A stretch of DNA of 64,000 nt from Ochotona curzoniae (GCF_017591425.1 NW_024466599.1:22916001-22980000), one strand, 5' to 3'. Shown: positions 48,702 to 60,960, numbered from the stretch's first letter. A program made the numbers and translations. The notes: generated from the sequence alone by a model not told the origin.

Positions 48702-48797
48702 GCTCTTGCAGACCAATTTGAAGATGAGACCACTTCTGTATTGGAGCGTTGGAAGATTTTCTACTGCTGTCAAGTGCCACCTCACTGGGCCATTCAG
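48702..48797 (+). CDS. TTC27: TTC27 coding exon H (32 codons)
   Basis: The acceptor is TTATATTTCAG and the donor GTACTT, a weaker donor than its neighbours. It is phase 0 and reads [20 protein letters not shown] then [12 protein letters not shown]. The PPHWAIQ motif matches TTC27. A decayed SINE ends about 95 bases upstream of the acceptor. Confidence 0.95.
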
Positions 48798-48967
48798 GTA
48801 CTTTGGCTCTCATTGGGTGTGGCAGATACTTAAATCTAAAAATGTTAGGAAAGGGTGATTTTAAAATATGGTTGAGTTTTCAAAGGTTTCAGTGAAAAGA
48901 ATAAAAGTATCTACCTGTGGATTGCCAGCAACTTCAAATGTCTGTTTATATATTAAAGTGATGTTAG

Positions 48968-49051
48968 TGTGACCACTTGGGGAGTGAATCAATGGATGTG
49001 AGATCTTCCTCCCTGTATACCTGAGTGTACAATTTAAAAAAACTTTTTTTA
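48968..49051 (+). mobile_element. 5'-truncated CSINE (84 bp) with target-site duplication
   Basis: Only the 3' end is present (GACCACTTGGGGAGTGAATC onward). The 13-bp AAAGTGATGTTAG at 48955-48967 and 49052-49064 flanks it exactly. Confidence 0.93.
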
Positions 49052-49636
49052 AAAGTGATGTTAGACTTTTAAAACATTTTGAAAAGAATCTTGGAAATTC
49101 AGTAATCAAAGACCCTGAAATGCTTTCAGCTTTCAAAATAGCTGTATATATAAGGGAAAGCCTAAGGATTCTCTGACAAATAATGAACCTTTTAATTAAG
49201 TTTTTAGGAAAAAAGAGAAAGAGACTTAGTTTGGTACTTTTTATGGTAATGTGTCCTTTATTAATCTCTTCCAGAATGTTGGAATGTTTGAGAATACCCA
49301 GCATAGCATACAAAGCCCCATGGTGGCATGAAGATTCTGGCTCCTTGTTCACATGATTTTACAAAATTTAAATTTGATTCTCCTGTTTTCTAAAATGTTT
49401 GCATTCAAGCTAACTTACTAAGGTAGATGCCAGTCCAGTTTCTGAATTTTATGGGGAAGGAACTTAAGGTCCTCTGTAATTTTCCCGTGTTAGCCGCACC
49501 GCTTTACGTCGGCTAGATCCCTGTTTCTCCTTTCCTTCAGCTACTGGCAAGCAACTTTTAGAGTGCGTAGAATAGGATACATGTATTTAATGTGAAAATG
49601 CTACCTTATATTCCAGTAACGTAGTGAAGTATTCCT

Positions 49637-49978
49637 TTTTTTTTTTTTAAGACTTATTTATTTTATTGCAAAGTCAGATATACAGAGAGGAAGAGAGATA
49701 GAAAGATCTTCCGTCCGATGATTCACTCCCTAAGAGCACAACGGCCAGTGCTGTGCTGATCCAAAGCCAGGATCCAGGAACCTCCTCCAGGTCTCCCACA
49801 CGGTGCAGAGCTTTGGGCTGCAAGGCCCAAAAGCTTTGGGCTGCCCTGGACTGCCTTCCCAGGCCACAAGCAGGGAGCTGGATGGGAAGTTGTGCTCCTG
49901 GGATTAGAACTGGCGCCCATATGGATCCCAGTGCGTTCAAGGCGAGGACTTTAGCCGCTAGGCCACGCCGCCGGGCCC
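49637..49978 (-). mobile_element. CSINE, antisense, with target-site duplication
   Basis: Poly(T)/AAGACTTATTTATTTTATTG tail to a CCGCCGGGCCC head. GAAGTATTC lies on both sides (49626-49634 and 49979-49987). A short internal duplication of GCTTTGGGCTG occurs near 49808 and 49833. Confidence 0.94.
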
Positions 49979-50214
49979 GAAGTATTCTGGTTTTACAGGT
50001 GAGGAAACTGTAGCACTGAGGAAATAAGCACAGTCAAGTGGTAGCAGAAATTACTAGATGATTTCGCAACTACTATAATATTAATTAAGTCTCAGTGTTT
50101 TGGTAGACTATGCACATAGGATTTAGATTTATAAATAACAATCCATTATTCCAGTGGGTCAAAATCCCTATTAGAAGATTTCTTAGAGTAATTGATATTC
50201 CCTTAAAAAAAGAA

Positions 50215-50518
50215 AAATGATATCTGTCTGTTTGAAAATCAGAGTTACACAAAGAGAGACAGAGAGATCTCCCATCTGCTGGTTTGCTTCCCAGGTGATT
50301 GCAGCATCCAGGGCCGGCCCTGGCTGCAGCCAGGAGCTAAACCCAGCCTCCTGTGTGAGGGGTAGGGGCCCTGGCAGTTGAGTTACAATCCTGTGCTTTT
50401 CTAGGCAGATTAGCCAGGGAGCAGAATTGCAAGTGGAGCAAGATGAACTTGAATGGTGCTTGTATGGGATGCTGCTGTTGCAGGCGGTGGCTTAATGTGC
50501 TGTTCACAGCGCCTGCCC
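50215..50518 (-). mobile_element. Old CSINE, antisense
   Basis: TGTCTGTTTGAAAATCAGAG, CCCATCTGCTGGTTTGCTTC and CACAGCGCCTGCCCC in antisense order. Confidence 0.75.
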
Positions 50519-50689
50519 CGAGAGTGGATTATATTATTAGACACTGAACTAGAAAGTTATTACGTGTTGGTTTTTGCCTTATAAGTAGCAGCAGTCTCAG
50601 TAAATCATAGATAAAGGAAAAGTTTTGCTATAGTTCTCAAATAGAATGGCATTTTCAGCAAGAAAATTTTAACACTCAACTTTTGGGGA

Positions 50690-51013
50690 CTTTTTTTTCT
50701 AAAAGATTTTTTTTTAATTTATTTTGATTGGAAAGACAAATATTCAGAGTGAAGGAGAGAGAGAGATCGTCCATTCACTGAATCACTCCCCAAGTAGCCA
50801 TGGCACTTGGTGCTGAGCCAGTCCGAAGCCAGGAGCTTTTTCTGGGTTTCTGACACAGGTGCAGGGTCCCAAGGCTTTGGGCTGTCCTCTGCTGCGCAGA
50901 CGACTAGCAGGGAGCTGAATGGGAAATGTAGCAGCCAGGACAGGAACAGGTACCCTATGGGTTCCGGGTGTGCAAGGCGAGGAATTTAGCCACTAGGCTT
51001 CTGTGCAAGGCCC
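50690..51013 (-). mobile_element. CSINE, antisense
   Basis: TTTAATTTATTTTGATTGGA tail, GTCCGAAGCCAGGAGC middle and TGTGCAAGGCCC head. Confidence 0.9.
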
Positions 51014-51426
51014 TGGGAGCATTTTTTAGCTTTGTTGTACACAATTTGTTAAGTGCTTTGTACAGTTTGTTTTTAGTATATCAGTATTTTGGTTTCAGAA
51101 CCATTAAATGTGACAGAACATGTCTTGAGGGATTTTTTTTTCTTCTGTTTCTGAACATGGGCTTTAGGAAACTTAAATACTGTTCACACAGAACTTAGGC
51201 TGTTTATCTGATTAAGAAGCTTTGAATTTCAGAATCCCTATGCAGTTAGATTAAGAACTTTTTTCATCAAGAAGTTAAGTCATTTTTTCTTTGCATCATC
51301 AGTGGTAATCCAGCCTTTGTTATGCCAGTAATGTGCCATATCCTCTGGGATGTCACCAACTTTTCTCATCTGTTCAGTGGATGGATTCAGCCACACTAGC
51401 TGTAGGACCGTTAAGATTTATTCCAG

Positions 51427-51769
51427 GACCCTGCCTGGTAGCCTAGTGGCTAAAGTTCTTCTGTTGTATATGCCGAGATCTCATATGGGTGCAGTTTCTA
51501 ATCCTGACGGCTCCACTTCCCACCCAGCTCCCTGCTTGTGAACTGGGAAAGCAATTGAGGTTGGCCCAAAGTCTTGGGACCCTGCACCTATGTGGGAGAC
51601 CTGGAAGAGGCTCCTGGCTCCTGGCTTGAGATCGGCGCAGCTTTTGCCATTCAAGCCACTTAGGGAGTGAATCATTGGACAGATTTCTTCCTCTCTGTCT
51701 CTCTTTCTGTCTGTATATCTGACTTTCTGATAAAAATAAAGTTAATCTTAAAAAAAGTTTTTTAAAAAA
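51427..51769 (+). mobile_element. CSINE, sense, with target-site duplication
   Basis: GACCCTGCCTGGTAGCC head to a tail ending in A/T runs. AAGATTTATTCCAG lies at 51413-51426 and 51770-51783, a perfect 14-bp duplication. Confidence 0.94.
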
Positions 51770-52676
51770 AAGATTTATTCCAGTTTTTGCTTGCTTTGTC
51801 CAGTTTTTGAAAATTTCTAGTCAGCTGCTCTAGAATAGCCCAAATCTGCTGCATTTCAAGGAATGCAGAACCTTAGGTCCTTGGTCCTTATGTGCTGTAT
51901 TATTTTCAGGTATATTTCAGTCTATAATTTTAAAGTTTTTCAATCCTATATCTTGAGTTTCAGTAAAGTAAAAATGTACTTAAGAGAGAAAAAAATAACA
52001 ACATAGCTGCCACTACTGTGAAACTACTTTATCCAAGGACGTCATCAGCTCTTTTAGCTCTTCTCATTTTTCTGCACTTTGCTCCAAGATGGACCACGTA
52101 TAAATGACAGTGTATTTGCTTTTGAAAATTCAGCTTTCATTTTCCTTGCCCCAATTTTCTCCTTTTTTTTCTGCCAGGAACTAGGAAGTTAGGTGGCTAA
52201 GTTTATTTGGATATGCTTAAAATAAATTCTGGTAGGTCTGATTGAGAAAGAACCAGAGACGCTGTCGTGGTCAAGGTTCAGAAACGCTGATGCCTGGTTC
52301 TATGTCCTCTTCACTGATGGCTCAGAATTTTAACATTGACTTATTGGATCTTAATTTTACTAATTGGAGATTATCATTTATAGACTCTCTAGGTCAGGAA
52401 GAAAGATCGATTTTGATTTTTAGTTCTTGAAAAAAATTTGATGTATTGGATATTTAGATCAGCATCTGTTTTAAGTTCTTCATTGCTTATAATGAAGCTT
52501 GCTTAAGTAAATAATAGTATTGAATCATGGCACAATCTTGATTAACGGAAGGATTATTTAAAAAAGTGTACATTTATTATAGTAAGTAGCTCTTGCAAAG
52601 GCAGACTGGATATACCTGTAAGAAGAGCAGGAATCTATGTTAAGAAGTGTTAATTATTGTAACTTGATTTTTGTAG

Positions 52677-52853
<177 letters not shown>

Positions 52854-53924
52854 TGAAGAAAGACTAATGAAACCTTTGAAGATACTGTGTGTCTTACTCT
52901 CTTTGGTGACTCTCTATGACTGTGTCAGACAAGTTCAGAGCACAATATTAGAACTTGTAATTGTCGCTGACTTTCCGACGCTTAGCGACAGTGGGGCTGA
53001 AGTGAGGTTAAGGACAAAGGCAGGCAGCTGGCTCAGCCTGTAAGAAAATTCCCAGGGTGTGACGGCCCCCTTGGGCAAAAGCGTTGTCAAGTGTGTAATA
53101 CTCATTGGATTCCACCCTTAGATTGAGTCAAGAGGGAACGTGTTGCAACACTGGCATCTGTTATTAATACATTTTTTTTTCACTCGTGCATGAACCGAAT
53201 CTTAAGATTAATAAAGGGTTCTATATTACAATTGTAAAAACTGACACATTGAAATCTTCTGTTAATTTTGTTAAAATGAAAATGACGAAGTAGAAGCATG
53301 GAAGTAGAGTAAAACCCACAGATTGGATCATTTGTGTCTGTAGTTAGCCTTTTGTCATCACTGTGAAGAAGAGAAATAGTGTTCAAATGGATGTTTTCTT
53401 GAATACCCTTCTGAGGGTGTCTGTGAGACTCATAGCAGAATATGGCAGTCAAGGTCTTTAGGAGAAGCTAAACTTTAGGTAAACCAAAGTTGTGCTTGAG
53501 AGGTTTGGAGAAATACAATATATTAGAAAGGAGCTTCTTAATCCTCCATTCCAGCTGTCTCCTTTTCCTAATGAGGAAAGAAGTTTTAATGATTTGCCTC
53601 TATTCACAAAGCAGATTATTGATCATTTACTTGAGAGGCAAAGTGGCACGGTGGTTCTTGGTCATTACCCCCGGACTCAGCCTGCCTGGGTTCAGAAGCT
53701 AGCCTTCCTACGGGCTGTCAATGTTACTGGTCAAGTTGTTCTCCCCCAGTGCTGCCTCAAGTTCCTTTTCTGTCAGCTCGGAATGTGCCTACCTGATAGC
53801 TTTTCATGTGATCGGGTGTGTAAAGGACACTGGCTGGCACTTGCCTCATAGTGTTATTACTGCTGTGATTCTAATATATCACCAAGGTGAGACAAAAAGT
53901 TCCTGTAACATACATTTTTAAAAG

Positions 53925-54210
53925 AGGACTCATTTTAATGCAAAGCGTTTTGAAATCTATGTATACAGGGAGTTGTGGTATCCTTTGGTTCACTCTCCAA
54001 ATGGCTGCAGTGGTCAAGGCAAGTCCACGCCTCTGCCGAGTCTGTCGTGTGGGATTGGGGGCCCATGCGTGTAGGTCTTTTCCCACTGCTTTTCCAGGTG
54101 AATTTGCAGGTAGCTGGGTCAAAAGTGGAGCAGCAGAACTTGAACCTGTACCCATATTGGATGCCAATGTTGTAGGCAGAAGCTTTAATGGCCATGCCAC
54201 AATGCTGTAT
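53925..54210 (-). mobile_element. Old CSINE, antisense
   Basis: CTTTGGTTCACTCTCC, GTCAAAAGTGGAGCAGC and ATGCCACAATGCTG occur in antisense order. Confidence 0.68.
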
Positions 54211-54232
54211 GCATTTCAAGAAAAATTTTTTT

Positions 54233-54530
54233 GAAGATTTATTATTTATTTGAAAGAGAATTATTGACAGAGAGGTAAAGACATGCAGAAGGAGAGATCT
54301 TCTACCTGCTGATTCACTCCCAGTGGGGCTGGTCTGGGCCAGGCAGAGAGAGAAGCCTGGAGTACCACCCGAGTCTCAGTCCTGGTTGGTAGGGGTCTAA
54401 ACACGTGGGCCATCTTCTGCTACTTTCCTAGTTACATTTGCAGGTAAGTGGATCAGAAGTGGAACAGCAGGGGCTTGGACCAATGCTCTTAGGCGTTACT
54501 GGCATTGCAGGCAGCGAATACCAGCCCTGA
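54233..54530 (-). mobile_element. Old CSINE, antisense
   Basis: AAGATTTATTATTTATTTGA tail, ACCTGCTGATTCACTCCC middle and ATTGCAGGCAGCGAATACC head region. Confidence 0.77.
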
Positions 54531-54590
54531 CTCCCAAACATTTTTGTACCAAAATGCATTTATGTTTTAATTCTATTTTCATATATTGTC

Positions 54591-55620
54591 TTTCTTTAAC
54601 TTTATATATTATTTACATAGTCGAGAGGGATACATGCCCATGTGGGTCTCTGAATAGGCTGGGGGGCTCAAGGGATGGAGGAAGGGGAGCGAGAGAAATA
54701 TTTCAGCTTTTTGTTTGTTTGGTTTCCTGCTGTGTATGGGGGAAGGATGGGGGTAGGACTGCTCCTCGCTGTCAAAATAACATCATTATCCAGAAATGGG
54801 GGACTGCCATTTGATGATGCCTTAGACACCCTGATACGGGGAGGAGTGTTCTAAGTGTACTACTTGGGTGGTTTTAATGGTGCTGAGACATTGTCAACTT
54901 TGTTGCACTAAGATTGAGAAAATCCTTCCAAGATCTATTGACTGACTAAGTCCCCCCCAGTGCATGCACAGGACCAGGAACATGGAATTGTCTATCCTGT
55001 TCTGCTTTCCATCCTCTGACAGGCACTTGACATCCTCTGCTGGCCTGGATAAGCTTGCTCATCTGGGTGTGCTGTCCACTGAATAGGCATTCAGTGATTG
55101 AGAGGCCTGTCCCTGTACCTGCGCTCCAAGGTCAGATCACATATCTGCTCGTGTTCTGGCAGGTGCCGAGCCCAGCCTGACTGGTGCTGAGCTCCCTGTG
55201 CAGGGGAGTACTGTGGCCTAGCCCAGCCAGACCTGCCTCCCGCCCCCAGCTTGTGCATGCACCAGTGCGCAGTGGGCGATGTTATTTAGCCCTGGCCAGG
55301 TCTTTCACATGGGCAGGTACTTTGACCTGACACAGAAACACCCTCCAGTTTCCTCTCCCTCCAGTTTCCTCTCTATCACCCATCACAGCTCCCTTGTCCG
55401 TTTGTGAATACAATCGCCCGTCTGTGGAAGCCCCCAGAAGTCATCCCTCTTCTTGAAACATGCCCTCAGTGATTCCCACTCCAACACGACCCCAGATGCT
55501 CTTCCTCAAGCAATCCGCAAACCCCCTGCCTGGGGACTGGGGTGACATGCCCCAGCCTGGTTTCCTCCAGCTTCCCCAAATATCTTAAAAAAAAATATGT
55601 TGGCAACTATGCTGACACTC
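54591..55620 (-). mobile_element. Second copy of the 7-kb lineage-specific repeat
   Basis: Blocks such as TGAGACATTGTCAACTTTG, GATTGAGAAAATCC, CATCTGGGTGTGCTGTCCAC and CTCCAAGGTCAGATCACAT match 7430-7740 in order. It is probably an L1 3'-UTR-type element. A 16-bp unit starting CCCTCCAG is exactly tandem at 55341-55356 and 55357-55372. Confidence 0.6.
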
Positions 55621-55964
55621 CAGTGTAGTTAACAGAGTTGGCGTTAACCAGGCCCAGAATGCCGTCCAGCTATTGGCTGCTTTTCTCTCAGCAGTGTAAC
55701 ACTTGCCTAGGTACAAGGCAGCCTAGGCAGTTGTTTGCACCTGGAGTTCATATATTTCCAAAGTGGAATGTATGGTTTCCTATTTTAATATCTCTGAAGC
55801 TGCAGCCGAGCTAACTCTCCATGGCATCTTCCGCCTGCTGTCAGTCATGTGATTCTCTGCCAGGTTGTGAATAAGCAGAAGTAGTTATAGCTATATTTAG
55901 TGTCATCATTTTAATTGAGGTATGGGCCCATTTTCTGTTTGTTGCATTCAGCTGCCTTATTTTT

Positions 55965-56289
55965 AAAAAAATATTTATTCATTTTTTTTTATTGGAAAGT
56001 CAGATATACAGAGAGGAGGAGAGACAGAGAGAAAGATCTTCCGTCCAATGATTAACTCCTCAAGTGGCCACAACGGCTGGAGCTCAGCCAATCCAAAGCC
56101 AGGAGCCAAGACCTTCTTCTGGGTCTCCCATTCCGGTGCAGGGTCCCAAGACTTTGGGCCATCCTCGACTGCATTCCCGGTCCACATGCAGGGAGCTGGA
56201 TGGGAAGTGGGGTCCCTTGATACGAACCAGTGCCCTTATGGGATCCTGGTGCGTGCAAGGCAAGGAGCCATTAGGCTTATGCACTGGGA
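55965..56289 (-). mobile_element. CSINE, antisense
   Basis: AAATATTTATTCATTTTTTT tail, CAACGGCTGGAGCTCAGCC middle and a shortened head at TTATGCACTGGG. Confidence 0.9.
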
Positions 56290-56312
56290 CATCAATATCA
56301 ATTGTCTTTTAA

Positions 56313-56349
56313 AGTAACCTCAAAAAAAAAAAAAACAGTAACCTCAAAA
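56313..56349. repeat. 13-bp duplication flanking a poly(A)
   Basis: AGTAACCTCAAAA at 56313-56325 recurs at 56337-56349, separated only by an A run and AC. Confidence 0.9.
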
Positions 56350-56355
56350 GTGTTG

Positions 56356-56686
56356 TTTTTTTTTTTAAAGATTTATTTTTATTATTTTTTTGTTAGAAAG
56401 GCGGATATACAGAGAGGAGAGACAGAGAGGAAGATCTTCCGTCCAATGATTCACTCCCCAAGTGAGCACAACGGCCGATGCTATGCCGATCTGAAGCCAG
56501 GAGCCTCTTCCGGGTCTCCCACACGGGTGCAGGGTCCCAAAGCTTTGGGCCGTCCTCGACTGCTTTCCCGGGCCACAGGCAGGGAGCTGGAAGGGAAGCA
56601 GGGCTGCCGGGATAGAACCGGCGCCCATATGGGATCCCGGGCTTGCAAGGCGAGGACCCTAACCACTGCGCCACCGCGCCGGGCCC
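56356..56686 (-). mobile_element. Young CSINE, antisense, with target-site duplication
   Basis: A near-consensus full-length copy ending CACCGCGCCGGGCCC. CAAAAGTGTT lies at 56345-56354 and 56686-56695. Confidence 0.96.
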
Positions 56687-56695
56687 AAAAGTGTT

Positions 56696-57024
56696 TTTTT
56701 TTTAAAGATTTATTTATTTTCATTGGAAAGTCAGATATACAGAGAGGAGAGAAAGAGAGAAAGATCTTCAGTTCGATGATTCCCTCCCCAACTGACCGCA
56801 ACGGCCGATGCTATGCCATTCCAAAGCCAGAATCCAGGAACTTCTTCCAGGTCTCCCACATGGGTGCAGTGTCCCAAGGCTTTGGGCCGTCCTTGACTGC
56901 TTTCCCAGGCCACAGGCAGGGAGCTGGATGGGAAGTGGGCTGCTGGGATTAGAACCGGTGCCCATATGGGATCCTGGCGTGTTCAAGGCAAGGACTTTAG
57001 CTGCTAGGCCATGTTTCCGGGCCC
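56696..57024 (-). mobile_element. CSINE, antisense, back to back with the previous copy
   Basis: The TTTTTAAAGATTTATTTATT tail begins right after the duplication of the preceding SINE; head at TTTCCGGGCCC. CCCAAAAGG follows it. Confidence 0.93.
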
Positions 57025-57061
57025 AAAAGGTTTTTATTATGATTTGTTATTTGTCCTGGTA

Positions 57062-57365
57062 GTTCGCTTTGTGGCACAGCACATTAAGCCACTGCATGCG
57101 ATGCTGTTACTGGCATCCCATACATGCACTGGGTTCAAGTCCTGGTTGATCCAGTTCTGATCCAGCTCTCTGCTAATGTGCCTATGAAGACAACAACACA
57201 TAGGCCAAGTTCTTGGGTCCCTGCATAGGAGATCTGGATAAGCTCCTGGTTCCTGGCTCTAGCCCAGCCCTGACCTGGCCATGTAGGCTGTTTGGGGGAA
57301 CAAACCTTTAGGTGGAAGATTTCTTTCTGTAATTCTACCGTTCAAATAAAGAAGAAGAAAAAAAT
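57062..57365 (+). mobile_element. Old CSINE, sense
   Basis: GGTTCAAGTCCTGGTTG, CCAGCTCTCTGCTAATGTGC and TTCAAATAAAGAAGAAG tail. Confidence 0.78.
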
Positions 57366-57873
57366 GAATATTTCTCCTATAAAAGTTGTTTTACTTGTTT
57401 CTTATGTAATTATAATTTCTTAAAGTTTTGCTTCTCTTGGAAAGCGGACCTTTTATTTTTGAAGCAGCTGAAATTCTTTCAATATTTGTAATGTGTGTAT
57501 AGTTGTCACCACATTTTGATTCAACTGGAAGTTTGTGAAATTTTGATGCTTCATTTAGGGCAGAACAGCATAGTTTATGTTTAAAGGGCAGATTTGGAGA
57601 AATGTCTGATTCTGATTGTTGTGCTGGGATGCTCCTGTTTATACTGCATGTTGGAGAGTATCCGGCTTTCTAGTTTAGATATTACCTGCAGACATTCTCA
57701 TTATTTAATGCCTTTGGCAAAATAGCAAAGATTCATTTTGGCATGACCTTCAGATCAGAGCTTGTTCTCATCTAGCATTTGCTTACTGTTTAAAGTTATC
57801 TGGCCCATTTATTGTTTCCTCTAGCTGATGATGACACATTTTGTTGAACAAATGTGCTTCAAGGACTGAGTTG

Positions 57874-58200
57874 AGACCTGGCACAATAGCCTAGTGGCTA
57901 AAGTCCTTGCCTTGCGTATGCCAGAATCCCATATGGGCATGGTTCATGTCCTGGTTGCCCCACTTCCCATCCAGCTCCCTGCTTGTGGCCTGGGAAAAAA
58001 GTAGAGGACAACCCAAAGCCTTGGGATCCTGCACCCACGTGGGAGACCCAGAAGAAGTTCCTGGCTTCGGATCGGCTCAGCGCCAGCTGTTGTGGCTACT
58101 TGGGGAGTGAATCAGTCAGTGGGAAATCTTCCCGTCTTTCTCTCCTCCTCTGTATATCTGAATATCCAGTAAAAATAAATAAATCTTAAAAAAAAAAAAA
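57874..58200 (+). mobile_element. CSINE, sense
   Basis: GACCTGGCACAATAGCCTAG head to AAAAATAAATAAATCTTAAA tail. Confidence 0.92.
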
Positions 58201-58479
58201 GGCTGAGCTGTTGTAAGCTTCCCTGGGTGAAGGCCAAGGAGTCAGGCAACCTAAGGTTTGGGACCTGTTTCATTTCCAGGAAGCAAGGCTCACCAGGTAT
58301 TACAAAGTTAAGTCTTTTATTTTGCTACACTGCCAGATCATTGTAATTGTGGATTCTTAATAGTTCCCTTTAGGTTGCAAGTAAATGTTTCCTTTTGAAG
58401 CAGCAAAGATTCTTTAACAGTTGCTTTTACTTTTGGGTTTTGGGGGCCCTTTCTTCTACGGTAGTTTCTCATATAATTG

Positions 58480-59025
58480 AAAGATTTCCTACACGCTCTC
58501 TTTCCATGCTATAGCCAAAGTAATCTTCCCTTTAGGGGAACATCTGGCCATGCCATTGCCCCCTTCAGTAACTTGCACTTATCTCTTTAGTGTGAGTAAG
58601 TTACAAGCATTTCATAATCTGGTCATGCAGCCATTGGCAGCTGCTCCGGTGGCTCTTATGTGTCACTTCACTCTCCTTCCTACTATCTTGACCAGGTTGT
58701 TCCTGATCTCCCAACAAGACTGAAAGGTTTGTAATTTATTGCATTCTGATCATTGTCCAATTCAGATCCTTTGTATGTGCTGTTGCCTTTCTAGAACCTT
58801 ATTCTTCTTCGCCTGATTTTCACTCAGTCTTCAGATTTCTCCTTGACAGTTTTTTAGAGACTCTTTCCTCCTAATTTGGTGTTGCCTTGCTCCTGTGACT
58901 ACTCTATAGCAGCCAATACCTTTTCATACCCCATTTGCTGCTCTATTTTAGCTACTGAATGTAAGCTGCTTTACAACCAGATTTATGTTGATGTTATTTG
59001 TAGCTTTCTGCCTAGAACATTGTGG
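58480..59025 (+). mobile_element. L2 fragment
   Basis: Its blocks CCATGCCATTGCCCCCTTCA, TTTGTATGTGCTGTTGCCTT, CACTCAGTCTTCAGATTTCT, GACTCTTTCCTCCTAATTT and CTGAATGTAAGCTGCTTTAC follow L2 3' order. No open frame remains. Confidence 0.72.
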
Positions 59026-59254
59026 AGGCCTGAAACATTAAAAAACAAAAACAAAACAAAGCAAAACAAATAAACCCAAAATACCTCGCTGGATGAATAA
59101 CAGTGAATACTGAAGGTATTTCATCAATGTAGATGTCCAGATAGTACACCTCCTATGGATGACCTTATGTATTTTTCTTACTTTAGTAGAATATCCCTTT
59201 TCAAATGCTGCCATAATAGCCTGTGCTTAAAACCAAGGATCTTGTCTCCTCTGT

Positions 59255-59275
59255 TCCCCCCCCCACACACACACT
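59255..59275. repeat. C run followed by CA repeat
   Basis: A short CCCCCCCCC plus ACACACAC simple repeat. Confidence 0.8.
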
Positions 59276-59329
59276 TTTTAACTTCTCAGGAATGTAAATA
59301 GGAACCTGTATGAATTATAGGAAGAGAAT

Positions 59330-60960
59330 TTTTTTTCCTTTTTAAAAAATTATTTTATGGTATATAGTTCCATAGGCTCTAGGCTTTCCCTCTCCCCCTC
59401 CCCAAATCTTTCCCCATTTCTGATTTCCCCTGTAGTATTAAAATAATATATTTCTTCATAAACAGTCATAAGTCCATCATTCTGCTTTTTGAGTATATTC
59501 TGACATAGAGGTCATGGACACTGGCAGAAGTCCAGCATCTTATTGTCACGATATATGCAACAATTTCATTGGGAATCCATCTTTGATCTGGAAGTAGAGA
59601 TGCATACTGCATTGTATCCTCACATTTGGATATGATAGCCTCTATTACATGGTTACTATACATCCCCTTAAATGAAAAGCCACAATACAAAGTCAACAAC
59701 AGGAAGAAAAATAGAAATTTACAATGCCATGTAGTTAAGTAACTTGCTACTGTATGTTTTGCTGAAGAAATGAAAAAGAAAAATCAGGACTCTTCTTAAA
59801 GAAAATGATGCTACTGAATGACCAATGAATCAGTGAAAAATTTAATATGCAGGGGAAAAAAAAACCGTTTTGAAGAAATAAAAGAAAAAGGCATCAAAAT
59901 CCATGAGATACAATTTCCGCTGGTTTTTGTTGGTGAGATGGGTCTGCTATAGGTTTTTGTTTTTTGATCTAGTCCACTAATCTGTGATGTTCGATTGATG
60001 AGCCTAAGCCTTTTACCTTCAAGGTTAATATGGATAGGTAATAATTTGGTCCTGACATTTTAGCAATGGATTGTTTGATTTAGTCTTCTATTGTCATTTT
60101 ACTGGGTTGTTCTTCACATTTGCCTTTGGTTTTGGTAGCAATGGGTTGTTCATTTTTTTTATTTAGTCTTCTGTTGTTATTGGGTATTCTTCACATTTAT
60201 CTTTGGTTTTGGCAGGTGGTATTGCTTTTTCTCTGTCAAGAGAACATCTTTAAGTATCATTTGTAAGGCAGATCTGGAAGAGGCATGTTCATAAGCTTTT
60301 CTTTATTGTGGATGAACTTTATTTCATTTTGTCATCTTGTCTTATTTCATAAGACAAGAAAGTTTTGCTGGGTACACATTATTCTGAGCTGACAATTTTT
60401 TCCTTTTAGAATCTGAAATATGTTGTTCCATTCTCTTCTGGCCTATAGAGTTTCCTCTGAGAGGTCAGCAGTGAGTCTGATTGGGGTTCCTCTGTATGTC
60501 AGGTTTTTTTTTTTTAACATGTGTATTTAAGAATCTTTTCCTTATGTTCTACTGAAGAGAACTTGATTATCATGTGTTGTGGTGAAGATTACTTTAGGTC
60601 AACCCTGTTGGGAGTTTTGTACCCCTCATGGGTGTTGTTTCCCAATTTTTTCTCCATATTAGGAACGTTGTCATTTATTATTTCATTGAATGCAGCTTTG
60701 AACCCAGCTTCTCTTGCTATACTTTTTGGAACTTCCATAACTCTCATATTTGGTGTTTTAATAGTGTCTCATAATTTTGAATGCTTTTTTTGGCGTGACC
60801 CTGCTGTACTTTCTGCTTTTTGATTGATTCTCCATTGCAGCAAGAAATATCTTCCAATTCTGAGATTCTCTCTTCTGCCTTATTTATTCTATAGTTGAGG
60901 TATTCCACTCAATTTTTGATTCATTGTGTCCTTCAGGAAGAGAATCTTCATTCCCAGTAA
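59330..60960 (-). mobile_element. L1-like block, antisense
   Basis: TTCTCTTCTGGCCTATAGAG, CCTCTGAGAGGTCAGCAGTG and AGTCTGATTGGGGTTCCTCT (60430-60490) are a familiar antisense L1-type section. TTCATTGAATGCAGC and ATTCTATAGTTGAGGTATTC near 60680-60900 continue it. The 3' part near 59340-59700 is of unsure class, and the block may be two elements. No open frame survives. Confidence 0.5.

Larger units (their letters stand above)
48798..52676 (+). other. TTC27 intron H-I
   Basis: Five SINE copies, including a short 5'-truncated one, are listed separately. The stretches 49065-49630 and 51790-52670 are AT-rich with nothing recognised. Confidence 0.85.

Noticed and set aside
48861..49352. 163-codon frame on the - strand
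   Set aside because: It crosses a truncated SINE and AT-rich intron; no family pattern.
54591..55620. CpG-island-like or promoter region
   Set aside because: GC-richer, but homologous to the repeat at 7-9 kb and CpG-poor; better seen as a mobile element.
56302..56952. 216-codon open frame on the + strand
   Set aside because: It runs through two antisense CSINEs and repeats SINE-derived phrases; similar frames occur in most SINE copies. It is not a gene.
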